Shown: positions 50,841 to 59,929, counted from the stretch's first letter. The stretch: 64,000 nucleotides of DNA from an uncultured Subdoligranulum sp. (GCA_945830575.1 CALZZE010000002.1:103219-167218); one strand, 5' to 3'. Made by a program: numbers and translations. Notes: generated from the letters alone by a model not told the origin.

Positions 50841-51101
50841 ATGTCAGAGCTTGTAAACAAAAGATGCACCTTGTGCGGTGATCTTATGGAAAACGTAGCA
50901 CCTCGCAGGAGATACTGCGATTCCTGCAAGGGTTCGCTTCACGAAGCCAGAATAACCGGAAGGCGGAAGAAAAATATTGAGAAAAAAGTCAAGAAAAAGG
51001 AGCAAACCGGCATCCTTGCCGTTGTGAGAAAGGCGAATGCGCTGGGAATGAGCTACGGGCAGTACGTTGCAAAATTTGATGCACGAAGGGGGAACACTTA
51101 A
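50841..51101 (+). CDS. Small zinc-finger-like phage protein
   Basis: 86 aa. CTLCGDLM and RRRYCDSCKGSLHEAR give two CxxC pairs (about 9-30), followed by a very basic helix (RRKKNIEKKVKKKEQ) and a C-terminal helical part ending SYGQYVAKFDARRGNT. DNA- or RNA-binding is plausible. Confidence 0.65.
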   Translation: MSELVNKRCTLCGDLMENVAPRRRYCDSCKGSLHEARITGRRKKNIEKKVKKKEQTGILAVVRKANALGMSYGQYVAKFDARRGNT

Positions 51102-51506
51102 TTGAGCAAACCGCGTGAGATCTGGTGGAGCTACGTTAAGGCGATGATACGCCGGTACCCGGAACTGTGTGCCAGGGAGGCGGAGCTGCACAGACAGAGC
51201 CTTTCCCAGAGCATCACCGGTATGCCTCACGGCAGCGGTAAAATTAGTGACCCTGTGGCAGAGGCGGCCCTGCGGGAACTGCCGGACAAGCAGCAGCGCG
51301 AGCTGAATGCGGTTCGTGGTGCCATTGCCAATACAAGGGCGCTGCCTGACGGAGAGGAACGCCTGCGCATGATAAAACTTGTGTTCTGGGACAAGACGTG
51401 CAATCTGGACGGAGCGGCCATGAAGCTTCATCGATGCATTGCGACCATCAAGATTTGGCACGGAGATTTCATCCGAGCGGTTGAGAAAGAGTTGGACTTG
51501 CCATAA
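51102..51506 (+). CDS. ArpU/RinA-like late transcription regulator
   Basis: 134 aa from TTG 51102. A sigma-70 region 4-like C-terminus: LVFWDKTCNLDGAAMKLHRC, then IATIKIWHGDFIRAVEKELDL. The N-terminal half is helical. Proteins of this type switch on phage late genes. The next segment holds a weak -35/good -10 promoter, as expected for an activated late promoter. Confidence 0.75.
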   Translation: MSKPREIWWSYVKAMIRRYPELCAREAELHRQSLSQSITGMPHGSGKISDPVAEAALRELPDKQQRELNAVRGAIANTRALPDGEERLRMIKLVFWDKTCNLDGAAMKLHRCIATIKIWHGDFIRAVEKELDLP

Positions 51507-51547
51507 GAATATACCTTAGAGCCAAGAAACTGTGGTAAAATGGTAGC

Positions 51548-51700
51548 ATGGAGTTTCCGGAATACGGAAACTCTCCGGGATTCATTGAGATTCCTCTCCT
51601 TTCGCGTATGGCCCCAGCGCCGCAAGGCGTAGCGTGTATATGGGCCGATGGCGGTGCGAATCCGCTTTTATAAGGCATCCATCCGGGTGCCTTGTTTTTA
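51548..51700 (+). ncRNA. Candidate structured RNA between regulator and HNH gene
   Basis: A -10 TAAAAT at 51536-51541 with a poor -35 (ACCTTA) could start it. It contains hairpin GAGTTTCCG/CGGAAACTC (51551-51573), a stem GGCCC/GGGCC (51610-51646) enclosing GCC-GCAA-GGC, a T-arm-like hairpin GCGG-TGCGAAT-CCGC (51651-51665), and a terminator (51672-51693, then GTTTTT). It may instead, or also, hold the packaging (cos/pac) site. Confidence 0.5.
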
Positions 51701-51720
51701 TACAATTTGGGAGGTGCGCC

Positions 51721-52128
51721 ATGCTGAAATCCTGTCAGTACTGTGGGCGCATCCATGATAGCAGATTCGACTGTGGAAAAAGGCCAGTGCAAAAAAAGTT
51801 TTATCCCAAAAAGAGAGGAGCCGCAGATTTGTTCCGCTCCACCAAAGAGTGGCAGCGGACCCGTGAGATGGTGCGAGCGCGTGACAGAAACCTGTGCCGG
51901 TGGTGTCTATCGCGTGGGATGCTGTCATACGACAAGCTGTCCGTGCATCACATAGAGCCGCTGGAACAGGCGTGGGAGTTGCGCAGCGAGGAAGATAATC
52001 TCATCACGCTGTGCCCGATCTGCCACGAGATGGCGGAATCCGGGAAAATCCCACGGGATGCGCTGCACAAACTGACACAGGAGCCTACGCGGATATCCCC
52101 CCTGCCCCGAAATGGTAAAAAATGGTAG
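51721..52128 (+). CDS. HNH endonuclease
   Basis: 135 aa; ATG 51721 behind GGGAGG. N-terminal zinc knuckle (CQYCGRIHDSRFDCG), then HNH motif LSVHHIEPLEQAWELRSEEDNLITLC cut as HHIEPL...DNLITLCPICHEM (about 82-110) with its CxxC/CPIC zinc ligands. HNH proteins adjacent to terminase assist DNA packaging cleavage. Confidence 0.94.
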   Translation: MLKSCQYCGRIHDSRFDCGKRPVQKKFYPKKRGAADLFRSTKEWQRTREMVRARDRNLCRWCLSRGMLSYDKLSVHHIEPLEQAWELRSEEDNLITLCPICHEMAESGKIPRDALHKLTQEPTRISPLPRNGKKW

Positions 52129-52197
52129 TTAGGGACACCAACGAGGGGGACACAGAAAAACGAAATATTCCCGAAATGAGAGTTAGGAGAAAAGCGA

Positions 52198-52716
52198 ATG
52201 GCAAGACCAAGCAAAGCAGTGGTGGCGCTGAACCGGCACGCCACGAAGGAGGAACTGAACATTCGATCGATGGCGGAGAAGTCTCTTCTTACCGGCCAAT
52301 CGATGACAGAGCAGCCGAAGGTGGCGGGCGATCCGATTGCCCACGCGGAATTCGAGCGCCTTCTTCCGATTCTGACAGCCATCGGAAAAAATGACGCGCT
52401 GTATGAGAACATCATCAACCGGTACTGCCTGCTTCGCTCTGAATGCGAGGAGTTTCAGCGCCTGAAGGAACGGTTTGAAGACAATCTCGCCGCTCTGGAC
52501 GATGATGAGGGCTTGGAGGCGCCGGCAAAGTACAGGATGCAGGCCGCGATGCAGAAATCCATTCTGGATGCGGACGGCCGGGTGCAGTCGAAGCGGAAAA
52601 TGATGTTTGACATTGAAAAGGAGTGTGCCATGACGGTGGCCAGCGCGATGCGCAGCGTGCCGAAGGCGCCGATCGAGCCGAAAAATCCGCTCCTGGAGAT
52701 CGTCGGCGGTGGCTGA
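52198..52716 (+). CDS. terS: Terminase small subunit
   Basis: 172 aa, P27-like. MARPSKAVVALNRHATKEEL at the N-terminus, helical DNA-binding part, then a long coiled region (about 75-150) and a C-terminal tail LLEIVGGG. AGGAGA upstream. Recognises phage DNA for packaging. The 69-nt gap before it contains only GGGACACC-type short repeats. Confidence 0.85.
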   Translation: MARPSKAVVALNRHATKEELNIRSMAEKSLLTGQSMTEQPKVAGDPIAHAEFERLLPILTAIGKNDALYENIINRYCLLRSECEEFQRLKERFEDNLAALDDDEGLEAPAKYRMQAAMQKSILDADGRVQSKRKMMFDIEKECAMTVASAMRSVPKAPIEPKNPLLEIVGGG

Positions 52717-54397
52717 TACCGTCAAGCGCGGCAAGGCAGTGCGGTACGCCAGATGGTGCTGCCTGCCTGACAATGACAAGGTACCCATCTACGTGAAAAA
52801 ACAGTGCTCCCAATGGCTTGACATTGTGTATGGCCGGTTGAGCGGTATTTTTGTGGACGATGAGGCGTACCGTCGCGTCTGCCAGCTGCTTCGACTGATG
52901 ACCCATCCTGATCTTGGAACACCGCTCTACGATAGCCTGGAGGATTATGCCTGGCTGTTTATCGTGGCGGTGCTTTGCACCAAAACCCGCAAGGGGAAGC
53001 ATCGGTATTACCAGACGGCGCTTTTGGAGATATGCCGAAAAAATTACAAGACTTTTAACTCCGGCGTTATTTTCGTGCTTTTGTTTCTGACCGAGCCGCG
53101 CTTCAGCCGGTTTTTTTCGGTGGCGCCGGATCTCAAACTGTCCAGCGAGCTGAAGTTGGCGATCCGGAAGATCATCAAGAGTAGCCCGGCGCTGGCGGAC
53201 AGCAGCGTGTTCAAGGTGATGCGCAGCGAGATTCGGTGCAAACTCAACGATAGCGAATACACGCCGCTGGCTTACAGCAACGACCGCATGGACGGCAAAC
53301 TGGCAAACGCATTTCTCGCCGATGAGGCGGGCGCCATGGACGCCTACCCCATCGAGGCAATGCGATCGTCTCAGATTACGCTGGCGGATAAGCTTGGCAT
53401 CATCATCTCAACTCAGTATCCAAACGATGACAACGCCTTTCTGGATGAGATCGACATCTCCAAGAAAGTCCTGGATGGTCTTTTGGACAGTCAGCGGCGG
53501 TTCAGCCTGCTTTATGAGCCTGACCAGTGCTTTCTCACAGATGACCAGTGGATGACGGATGACCGGATCATCTGCCAGTCCAATCCGGTGGCGATTGACA
53601 ATCATCTGGTGATGGACGCGCTGCTTGAGATGCGATCCATGGCAGTGCTCTACGAAAACAAGCGCGAAAATTATCTTTGCAAGCACAACAACATCAAGTA
53701 CAAGGGCCTTGGTGTGGAAGGCTATGTGGAGATCACAAAGGTACAGGCATGCTCGCGGCCTCGCGATTTGGAATTCTGGAGGGGCCGGCCGGTGTACCTG
53801 GGGCTTGACCTGTCGATGTCTGACGACAACACATCAGTTGCTATGGCCACCGTGGCGGGCAATGTTCTGTATGCGGCGGTGTTCGGCTTTGTGCCAGCAG
53901 ATCGGGTCGATCTTAAAAGCAAAAAAGAGAGCGTCGACTATCGAAGGCTCATCAAGCAGGGAGTCTGCTTTTCCTGCGGCGGGGAGGTCATTGACTATGG
54001 CTTTGTGGAACAGTTCATTCTGTCACTGCCGGAGCGGTACGGCGTGAACATCGTGCAGGTGGGGTATGACCGGTGGAACGCCCTGTCCACCGTGCAAAAG
54101 CTGGAGGCGGCAGGGCTGGAATGTGTGGAGATCAAGCAGCATTCCAGTGTGCTGCACAGCCCCACCAAGCTGCTGCGGGAGAAGATTTTACAAAAGGAAT
54201 TTGTGTACGATGAAAACAAAATGCTGGAAATCAACTTCCAGAACGCCCGCTGCACCGAGGACACCAACAGAAACAAGTACGTGAACAAGAAAAAGTCCGA
54301 GGGCAAGGTGGACGAGGTCGTGGCGCTCATCAACGCCACCTATCTGGTGGAGCAGGATATGCTGTTCGGCCACGACAGCTTTGTGGCGCAGTTTTGA
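52709..54397 (+). CDS. terL: Terminase large subunit
   Basis: 562 aa from GTG 52709, 8-nt overlap with terS. ATPase with ICRKNYKTFNSG (adenine/Walker A-type loop, about 110-121) and LANAFLADEAGAMD (Walker B, about 198-211); RNase H-like nuclease with VYLGLDLSMSDDN (first Asp about 367) and later acidic residues (VGYDRWNA, KVDEVVALINA). Translocates and cuts DNA into proheads. Confidence 0.95.
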   Translation: MADTVKRGKAVRYARWCCLPDNDKVPIYVKKQCSQWLDIVYGRLSGIFVDDEAYRRVCQLLRLMTHPDLGTPLYDSLEDYAWLFIVAVLCTKTRKGKHRYYQTALLEICRKNYKTFNSGVIFVLLFLTEPRFSRFFSVAPDLKLSSELKLAIRKIIKSSPALADSSVFKVMRSEIRCKLNDSEYTPLAYSNDRMDGKLANAFLADEAGAMDAYPIEAMRSSQITLADKLGIIISTQYPNDDNAFLDEIDISKKVLDGLLDSQRRFSLLYEPDQCFLTDDQWMTDDRIICQSNPVAIDNHLVMDALLEMRSMAVLYENKRENYLCKHNNIKYKGLGVEGYVEITKVQACSRPRDLEFWRGRPVYLGLDLSMSDDNTSVAMATVAGNVLYAAVFGFVPADRVDLKSKKESVDYRRLIKQGVCFSCGGEVIDYGFVEQFILSLPERYGVNIVQVGYDRWNALSTVQKLEAAGLECVEIKQHSSVLHSPTKLLREKILQKEFVYDENKMLEINFQNARCTEDTNRNKYVNKKKSEGKVDEVVALINATYLVEQDMLFGHDSFVAQF

Positions 54398-54409
54398 GAG
54401 GTGGAAATA

Positions 54410-55633
54410 ATGCCGTTTTGGAGAAAAAAGGAGCCGCGGGCGACTGCGGAAGATACGCTGCTGTCCGTATTGATGGGCGGATGCCCGGTCACAAGAGAGA
54501 TGGCCCTGCAGGTGCCCACCGTGGCGGGCGGCATCGACCTGATTGCCAACATCATTGCGGGCACGCCCATCAAGCTGTACAAGGATGTGCAGGGTGCAAA
54601 GGCGCAGGAAATCACAGACGACCACCGCCTGCGCCTGCTCAACGATGAGACCGGCGACACCCTCAACGCCAACCAGTTCTGGCGGGCCATGGTGCGGGAC
54701 TATTACCTTGGAAAGGGCGGATACGCCTACATTAGCCGTCAGGGAACCAGCGTGGTGTCGCTGCATTATGTGGAGGAAGGCCGGGTGACGGTGCTGAAAA
54801 ACACCGACGCCATCTTCAAGGACTTTGACCTGTGCGTGGACGGGGTGCGCTACCGGCCCTTCGAGTTCCTCAAGGTGCTGCGCAATACCACCGACGGCGC
54901 GCAGGGCGTGCCCATGACGGTGGAAAGCGCCAAGCTCATCGAGACGGCCTACGCATCCATGGTATTTGAGCGCAACATGGTGCGCCGGGGCGGCAACAAA
55001 AAAGGCTTTTTGAAGTCCGAGAGCAAGCTGGACCCTGATAGCCTGTCCGAGCTTCGGCGAGCCTTCTCCAGACTGTACAGTGCGGATTCGGAAGGCAGCG
55101 ACAACTTTGTTGTGCTCAACAAGGGCATTGATTTCAAGGAATCCAGCAACACCAGCGTGGAATTGCAGCTCAACGAGAACAAAGTAACCAATGCGTCGGA
55201 GTTTGCCAAGCTGTTCCACGTTTCGGCGGACTGTATTCAGGGCCGCGCCAGCGAACAGGACGTGGCCAGCATCGCCCGTCTGGCGGCCATTCCGCTGATG
55301 AACGCCATCCAGTGTGCACTGAACAAGGATCTTTTGCTGGAGAGCGAGAAGGGGCTGCTGTACTTTGCCTTCGACACCAAAGAGCTGCTGCGCGGCGACA
55401 TGAAGAGCCGGTTTGCCGCCTACAAGACGGCGCTGGACGCCAACTTTATGCAGATCGACGAGGTCCGGTACGCGGAGGACATGGAGCCGCTGGGCCTTGA
55501 CTGGATCCGCCTTGGCCTGCAGGATGTGCTTTATAATCCTAAAACAGGAGAACTGTTTACGCCTAATACAGGCTCCAGGCAGACTCTTGGACCGGAAATG
55601 AATAATGACCCGGACTACGAGGATCTCCATTAG
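54410..55633 (+). CDS. HK97-family portal protein
   Basis: 407 aa; ATG 54410 (GAGAGG upstream). Reads MPFWRKKEPRATAEDTLLSV, VPTVAGGIDLIANIIAGTPI, NANQFWRAMVRDYYLGKGGYAYI, and IGRASEQDVASI-like VSADCIQGRASEQ. Forms the ring through which DNA enters the head. Ends in an acidic tail. Confidence 0.95.
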   Translation: MPFWRKKEPRATAEDTLLSVLMGGCPVTREMALQVPTVAGGIDLIANIIAGTPIKLYKDVQGAKAQEITDDHRLRLLNDETGDTLNANQFWRAMVRDYYLGKGGYAYISRQGTSVVSLHYVEEGRVTVLKNTDAIFKDFDLCVDGVRYRPFEFLKVLRNTTDGAQGVPMTVESAKLIETAYASMVFERNMVRRGGNKKGFLKSESKLDPDSLSELRRAFSRLYSADSEGSDNFVVLNKGIDFKESSNTSVELQLNENKVTNASEFAKLFHVSADCIQGRASEQDVASIARLAAIPLMNAIQCALNKDLLLESEKGLLYFAFDTKELLRGDMKSRFAAYKTALDANFMQIDEVRYAEDMEPLGLDWIRLGLQDVLYNPKTGELFTPNTGSRQTLGPEMNNDPDYEDLH

Positions 55634-55658
55634 GATTGACCATTTATAAACAAATACA

Positions 55659-55689
55659 AAAACCACGATGTGCCACACCGTGGTTTTTT
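55659..55689 (+). terminator. Terminator inside the late operon
   Basis: AACCACG (55661-55667) pairs with CGTGGTT (55679-55685), followed by TTTTTT. It separates terminase and portal genes from protease and capsid; read-through or a phage antitermination mechanism is implied, as no new promoter is obvious. Confidence 0.75.
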
Positions 55690-55760
55690 CATGCCTGTTT
55701 GCCCTGCATGAGGGGCTGACGGGCACATTTTATTCCACAAAACAACAGGAGGTGGCAGCT

Positions 55761-56342
55761 TTGCAACTGGAATATCGCGCTGACGGGGCGCACATTTCCG
55801 GCTATGTGAACGTGACCGAAAAGAAGAGTCGGCCTGTGATGACTCCCCATGGCCGCGTGGTCGAGGAAATCGAGCCACGGGCATTCGGGGAGGCCATCAA
55901 ACGGGCGGGCAACATTACGCTGACGGTGGACCACGACAGCGGCCATGTGTACGCCGAAACTCAAAACGGCACACTGACGCTGCGGGAGGACGCCATCGGC
56001 CTGCACGCGGATGTGCTGATCCGGGACGAGACCCTGATCCAGCTTGCCCGGGATGGCAAAATACGCGGCTGGAGCTTTGGTATGTACAACGTGCAGGATG
56101 AGCTGGAGCAGCGGGCCGACGACCTGCCGCTGCGGAGAATCAAGGCGCTTGACCTTGACCACGTGACACTGGTCGTCAACAAATGCCCGGTGTACTCGGC
56201 CACCAGCGTGGAGCTGCGGGCGGGCGGCGAGACCGTTCTGGAGACCCGCACGCTGGAAACTCCCATGCAAATGCAGGATTCCATTCCTGTTTTTGACAAT
56301 TCCGCCTTCCGCGATCGTGTGAAGGCACTGACCAAAAAGTGA
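55761..56342 (+). CDS. HK97-family prohead protease
   Basis: 193 aa from TTG 55761, 8 nt behind AGGAGG. LQLEYRADGAHISGYVNVTE, EIEPRAFGEAIKRAGNITLTVDHDSGHVYAE cut here (catalytic His in VDHDSGH, about 63), DGKIRGWSFGMY (catalytic Ser, about 113). Processes the capsid scaffold. Confidence 0.93.
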   Translation: MQLEYRADGAHISGYVNVTEKKSRPVMTPHGRVVEEIEPRAFGEAIKRAGNITLTVDHDSGHVYAETQNGTLTLREDAIGLHADVLIRDETLIQLARDGKIRGWSFGMYNVQDELEQRADDLPLRRIKALDLDHVTLVVNKCPVYSATSVELRAGGETVLETRTLETPMQMQDSIPVFDNSAFRDRVKALTKK

Positions 56343-56353
56343 GGTAGATAAAA

Positions 56354-57481
56354 ATGAAACTGAAAGCATTGACCGAGAAGCGCTCCGAACTGGTGAGCAA
56401 GATGAACGGCCTTGTGTCCACTGCGGACACCGAGAACCGCGCCATGACCGATGAGGAGACCGCCGCTTTTGACGCCGCCGAGAAGGAAGTCAAGGCGCTG
56501 GATGAAACGATTTCCCGGGAGGAGCGTGCCCGCGGCCTGTCCATCCCCGACAGGACCCACGAAAAGGCGCAGTCCACCGCGGAGCAGGAGGAGCGGGCCT
56601 TTGCCAACTATGTCCTGGGCCGTGCGCAGGAGCAGCGCGCCGGTGAGATCCAGCTCACCCAGGGGGCGAATGGCGCCATCGTGCCGGTGAGCATCGCCAA
56701 CCGCATTGTTAAGGCTGTGCGCGACAAGGTTCCCTTCCTGCAGCTTGCTGATGTGGTGAATACCAACGGCAAGCTGAGCGTGCCTGTCTACACTGAGACC
56801 GAGGCCACCAAGATCAACGCCAACTACGTGGATGAGGGCACCGATCTGACCGACAATGTCGGCAAGTTCACCAGCATCGATCTGACCGGCTACGTCATCG
56901 GGGCGCTGGCCCTCATCTCCAACAAGCTGAAGGACAACACCGATCTGGATGTCGTTGGCTTCATCGTCGGTCAGGTGTCGGACGCCATCGCCACCAAGCT
57001 GGAGGGAGAGTTCATCAACGGTACGGCCGGCAAGATCACCGGCATCCTGTCTGCTGAAAAATCCATTACCGCAGCATCTGCCACTGCGGTCACCTATGAT
57101 GAGCTGGTCAGCCTCAAGCACAGCCTCAAGCAGCGGTTCCGCGCCAACGCTCGCTTCATCATGGCCCCCGAAACTTACACCGCCATCTGCAAGCTCAAGG
57201 ACAACAACGGCATCCCCTATTTCAAGGAGGATGAGTACAAGATCCTTGGCCTCCCGGTCATCGAGTCCGACAGCATGCCCGCCATGAAGGCTGGCAGTAA
57301 GGCCATCGTCTGCGCTGACCTGTCCGGCTACACCATCAAGATGACCAAGGCTGTAGAGATTCAGGTTCTTCGGGAAAAGTTTGCAACCAAGAACATGCTG
57401 GGCGTTCTCGCCTTCGGCGAGTATGACGGCAAAATCACCGATGGCAAGAAGATCGCTGTCCTGACCATGAAGGCGTCCTGA
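56354..57481 (+). CDS. Major capsid protein (HK97 fold)
   Basis: 375 aa. N-terminal coiled delta domain (about 1-95: MKLKALTEKRSELVSKMNGL, RAMTDEETAAFDAAEKEV) removed by the protease, then the HK97 body with IANRIVKAVRDKVPFLQLAD, IGALALISNKLKDN, GKITGILSAEKS and the P-domain. Short 5' spacer after the protease gene with GAGG. Confidence 0.95.
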   Translation: MKLKALTEKRSELVSKMNGLVSTADTENRAMTDEETAAFDAAEKEVKALDETISREERARGLSIPDRTHEKAQSTAEQEERAFANYVLGRAQEQRAGEIQLTQGANGAIVPVSIANRIVKAVRDKVPFLQLADVVNTNGKLSVPVYTETEATKINANYVDEGTDLTDNVGKFTSIDLTGYVIGALALISNKLKDNTDLDVVGFIVGQVSDAIATKLEGEFINGTAGKITGILSAEKSITAASATAVTYDELVSLKHSLKQRFRANARFIMAPETYTAICKLKDNNGIPYFKEDEYKILGLPVIESDSMPAMKAGSKAIVCADLSGYTIKMTKAVEIQVLREKFATKNMLGVLAFGEYDGKITDGKKIAVLTMKAS

Positions 57482-57765
57482 TGAAACTCTCTCAGGTGAC
57501 GCAGGATGTGGTCTGCCAGTATTTGCGTCTTCCGGACGGATATGACCCGTACCTGATGGAAGGAATCATGGATTCCGCGCGGTCTTATATTCTGGGGCAC
57601 ACCGGCCTGACGCCGGAGCAGGCGGACGAGCATGACGATCTCGTAATGGCGTACCTGCTGCTGTGCCAGGACATGTACGACAACCGAAGCGCGGCGCAGG
57701 ACGAGAAATCCGTGAATCGAACGCTGGACACCATTTTGAGTCTGCACACGAGGAATCTTGTATGA
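57481..57765 (+). CDS. Head-tail connector, gp6-like
   Basis: 94 aa, starts on the last base of the capsid stop region. Helical, reading MKLSQVTQDVVCQYLRLPDG, LMEGIMDSARSYILGHTGLT, LVMAYLLLCQDMYDNR. Size and position are those of the first head completion protein. Confidence 0.88.
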   Translation: MKLSQVTQDVVCQYLRLPDGYDPYLMEGIMDSARSYILGHTGLTPEQADEHDDLVMAYLLLCQDMYDNRSAAQDEKSVNRTLDTILSLHTRNLV

Positions 57766-58106
57766 TCGTTGATCCCGGAAAGCTGCGCCACAGGGTTGAG
57801 CTGCAGCAATACACCATTACGACCGACTCTGTAGGGAACCAGCGGCAGAGCTGGAAAACCGTCGTAGCGCTCTGGGCTGGTGTCAACAGCCTGTACGGTC
57901 AGGAATACTGGGCCGCTGCCGCTCAGGGACAGCAGAATACCGTGGTATTTGTTGTCCGTCACACGCCGATGCTGGCACAGCTGTTCCGGGACTGCGATCT
58001 GACCCGGTGGCGTATCCTGCTGGAAGGGCAGCCCTACGCTATTCAAAGCTGCGATGATATGGAATACAGGCATGTCTTTGTAAAAATAAAGGCGGTGAGG
58101 TCATGA
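57762..58106 (+). CDS. Head closure protein (phage head-tail joining)
   Basis: 114 aa from ATG 57762 (ATGA overlap). MIVDPGKLRHRVELQQYTIT, GNQRQSWKTVVALWAGVNSL and YAIQSCDDMEYRH match the SPP1 gp16/HK97 joining family. Confidence 0.88.
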   Translation: MIVDPGKLRHRVELQQYTITTDSVGNQRQSWKTVVALWAGVNSLYGQEYWAAAAQGQQNTVVFVVRHTPMLAQLFRDCDLTRWRILLEGQPYAIQSCDDMEYRHVFVKIKAVRS

Positions 58107-58486
58107 GCAAATCAATCACAGTTGATGCGCTGGCCGCTGCGGTGGCCGAGGAGCTGGAAAGCTACCGGCAGGACGTGACGGATGGTTTGAAAAAGAGCGT
58201 GAAAGACGCGGGGAAGCAATGTCTGAATGAAATACGGAATGCAAGCCCTGTCCGTACAGGGCGCTACCGCAAGGGCTGGCAGACATCCAAAGCCTATGAA
58301 AGTTCAGAGGAGATCCGCGTGATCGTTCACAACAAAACCGATTACCAACGGACCCATCTGCTGGAAAACGGCCATCTGACCCGCGACGGTGTGAGCAGGG
58401 TGCCCGGCATTCCCCACATTGCCCCGGCGGAGCAGCACGCGGCAGAGATGCTTCACGACAAGGTAAAGGTGGTGGTGCGCAGATGA
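58103..58486 (+). CDS. HK97 gp10-family tail completion protein
   Basis: 127 aa. KSVKDAGKQCLNEIRNASPV, RTGRYRKGWQT and IVHNKTDYQRTHLLENGHLTRDG are diagnostic for HK97 gp10. ATGA overlaps on both sides. Confidence 0.9.
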   Translation: MSKSITVDALAAAVAEELESYRQDVTDGLKKSVKDAGKQCLNEIRNASPVRTGRYRKGWQTSKAYESSEEIRVIVHNKTDYQRTHLLENGHLTRDGVSRVPGIPHIAPAEQHAAEMLHDKVKVVVRR

Positions 58487-58788
58487 CTGCTGAACAGCTG
58501 ACGGAGCTTTTGCGCACCACAGGCCTGCCTGTGGCCTACGACCATTTCCGGGAGTCAACGCCTCTGCCGCATGTTGTCTGGAGGGAGGGGCGCTCCAATC
58601 ATTTTGCGGCTGACGGAGTGGTCTATCACAAAGTCCGGCGAGTCATTGTGGAATTGTACACCGAGAGAAAAGAGCCGCAGACCGAGGCGCTTGTGGAAAC
58701 AGCGCTTTCCCGTTTTGTGTGGAGCCGGGACGAGGTGTACATCCAGACCGAAAACTGCTATCTCATCACATATGAATTCGAGGTGTAA
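58483..58788 (+). CDS. Tail terminator-like protein
   Basis: 101 aa. MTAEQLTELLRTTGLPVAYD, PHVVWREGRSNHFAADGVVY, ending in NCYLITYEFEV. Size, fold pattern (alpha-beta) and position match the tail-terminator/gp11 group. Confidence 0.85.
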   Translation: MTAEQLTELLRTTGLPVAYDHFRESTPLPHVVWREGRSNHFAADGVVYHKVRRVIVELYTERKEPQTEALVETALSRFVWSRDEVYIQTENCYLITYEFEV

Positions 58789-58791
58789 CCC

Positions 58792-59340
58792 ATGGATAAA
58801 GTGAAATTCAACATCAAAAATGTGCATTATGCCCCCATGAACGAGGAGACGGGCACGTGGGAAAAACCGGTTGCCATCCCCGGCGCGGTGAACTTTTCTC
58901 TGGCCCCCGTTGGCGAGGTGACCAAGTTCTACGCGGACGGTGTTCTGTACTACACCTGCGCTGCCAACAACGGCTACGAGGGCGATCTGGAAATGGCGAT
59001 GTTCCCGGCCCACTTCCTGAAGTCCATCTATGGCGTGACCGAGGGCACAACCAGCAAGGTGCTGATCGAGAACGCAAACGCCAGGCCGAAACCGTTCGCC
59101 CTCCTGTTCGAGGAGGAGGGTGATTCCGCGGGAACCATGTTTGTGCTGTACAACTGCACCGCTACCCGTCCCGAGCGGAGCTTTGAGACGACCGGCGAGA
59201 ACAAGGACCCATCCACGAGCAAAATCAGCGTGACGGTTGGGCCGATGCTCAATGGCAATGTGCTGGCTATGACCCAGGACGACACCCCCGAAGAAACCAA
59301 AAACAAGTGGTATGATGCCGTTTATGAGGAGGGCAAGTGA
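58792..59340 (+). CDS. Major tail tube protein
   Basis: 182 aa. MDKVKFNIKNVHYAPMNEET, AIPGAVNFSLAPVGEVTKFY, NNGYEGDLEMAMFPAHFLKS and GTMFVLYNCTATRPERSFET are typical of phi13-type major tail proteins. The following gene starts on the A of its TGA. Confidence 0.92.
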   Translation: MDKVKFNIKNVHYAPMNEETGTWEKPVAIPGAVNFSLAPVGEVTKFYADGVLYYTCAANNGYEGDLEMAMFPAHFLKSIYGVTEGTTSKVLIENANARPKPFALLFEEEGDSAGTMFVLYNCTATRPERSFETTGENKDPSTSKISVTVGPMLNGNVLAMTQDDTPEETKNKWYDAVYEEGK

Positions 59341-59723
59341 TGGAGCGCACTGTTCTGATTGACGGAAAATCGGTCAAGATGCGGGCAAGCGCGCTGATTC
59401 CCCGGCTGTACCGGTTCAAGTTCGGCCGCGACCTTGTGTCGGACATGAACCAGCTGCGCAAAAGCTGGAAACGGGTGCAGGAACTGCCCGCAGACGCCAC
59501 TGATGAACAGAGGCAGGACGCCCAGCTGGACGCCGCCGACCTGACCATTTTTGAGAATGTGGCCTACCTGATGGCAAAAAACGCCGGGGAACCCCTGCCG
59601 GACACGCCGGATGAGTGGCTGGACGGCATGGACGGCGTGTTTTCGGTGTATGAGGTGCTGCCGGTGATTCTGGAGCTGTGGGGCCAGAACCTTGCCACCA
59701 CCTCCACCCCTAAAAAAAAATAA
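59340..59723 (+). CDS. Tail assembly chaperone G
   Basis: 127 aa, ending in a Lys run at TAA 59721-59723. Reads MERTVLIDGKSVKMRASALI and PRLYRFKFGRDLVSDMNQLR. The A9 run (59712-59720) just before the stop is a slippery site that gives the longer G-T product. Confidence 0.92.
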   Translation: MERTVLIDGKSVKMRASALIPRLYRFKFGRDLVSDMNQLRKSWKRVQELPADATDEQRQDAQLDAADLTIFENVAYLMAKNAGEPLPDTPDEWLDGMDGVFSVYEVLPVILELWGQNLATTSTPKKK

Positions 59724-59929
59724 CCCCCATAGACCGTGAGCCAAACGGCGCTATTTTCATGCTGCGCTGCGCCGAGCTTGGCCTGCACACCGAGGACCTT
59801 TCCTGCATGACGATGGGCATGGTCTACGATCTTCTCACAGAAAGAGCCAACGATCATGAGAAATATGCCAAAAAGCCGGCAGCAGGCAGCATGAAAGCGT
59901 TCTTCGCAGGAGGTGGAAAACTTGGCTGA
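59340..59929 (+). CDS. Tail assembly chaperone G-T (programmed -1 frameshift product)
   Basis: At TAAAAAAAAATAA (59711-59723) a -1 shift continues as ITPIDREPNGAIFMLRCAEL then GLHTEDLSCMTMGMVYDLLT and ends at 59929, overlapping the tape-measure start. The extension has the length and composition of T domains that bind the tape measure in lambda-like phages. Confidence 0.82.

Noticed and set aside
51640..51690. T-arm-like hairpin followed by ATCCA, possible phage tRNA
   Set aside because: No matching acceptor 5' strand or anticodon arm upstream; kept only as part of a structured RNA candidate.
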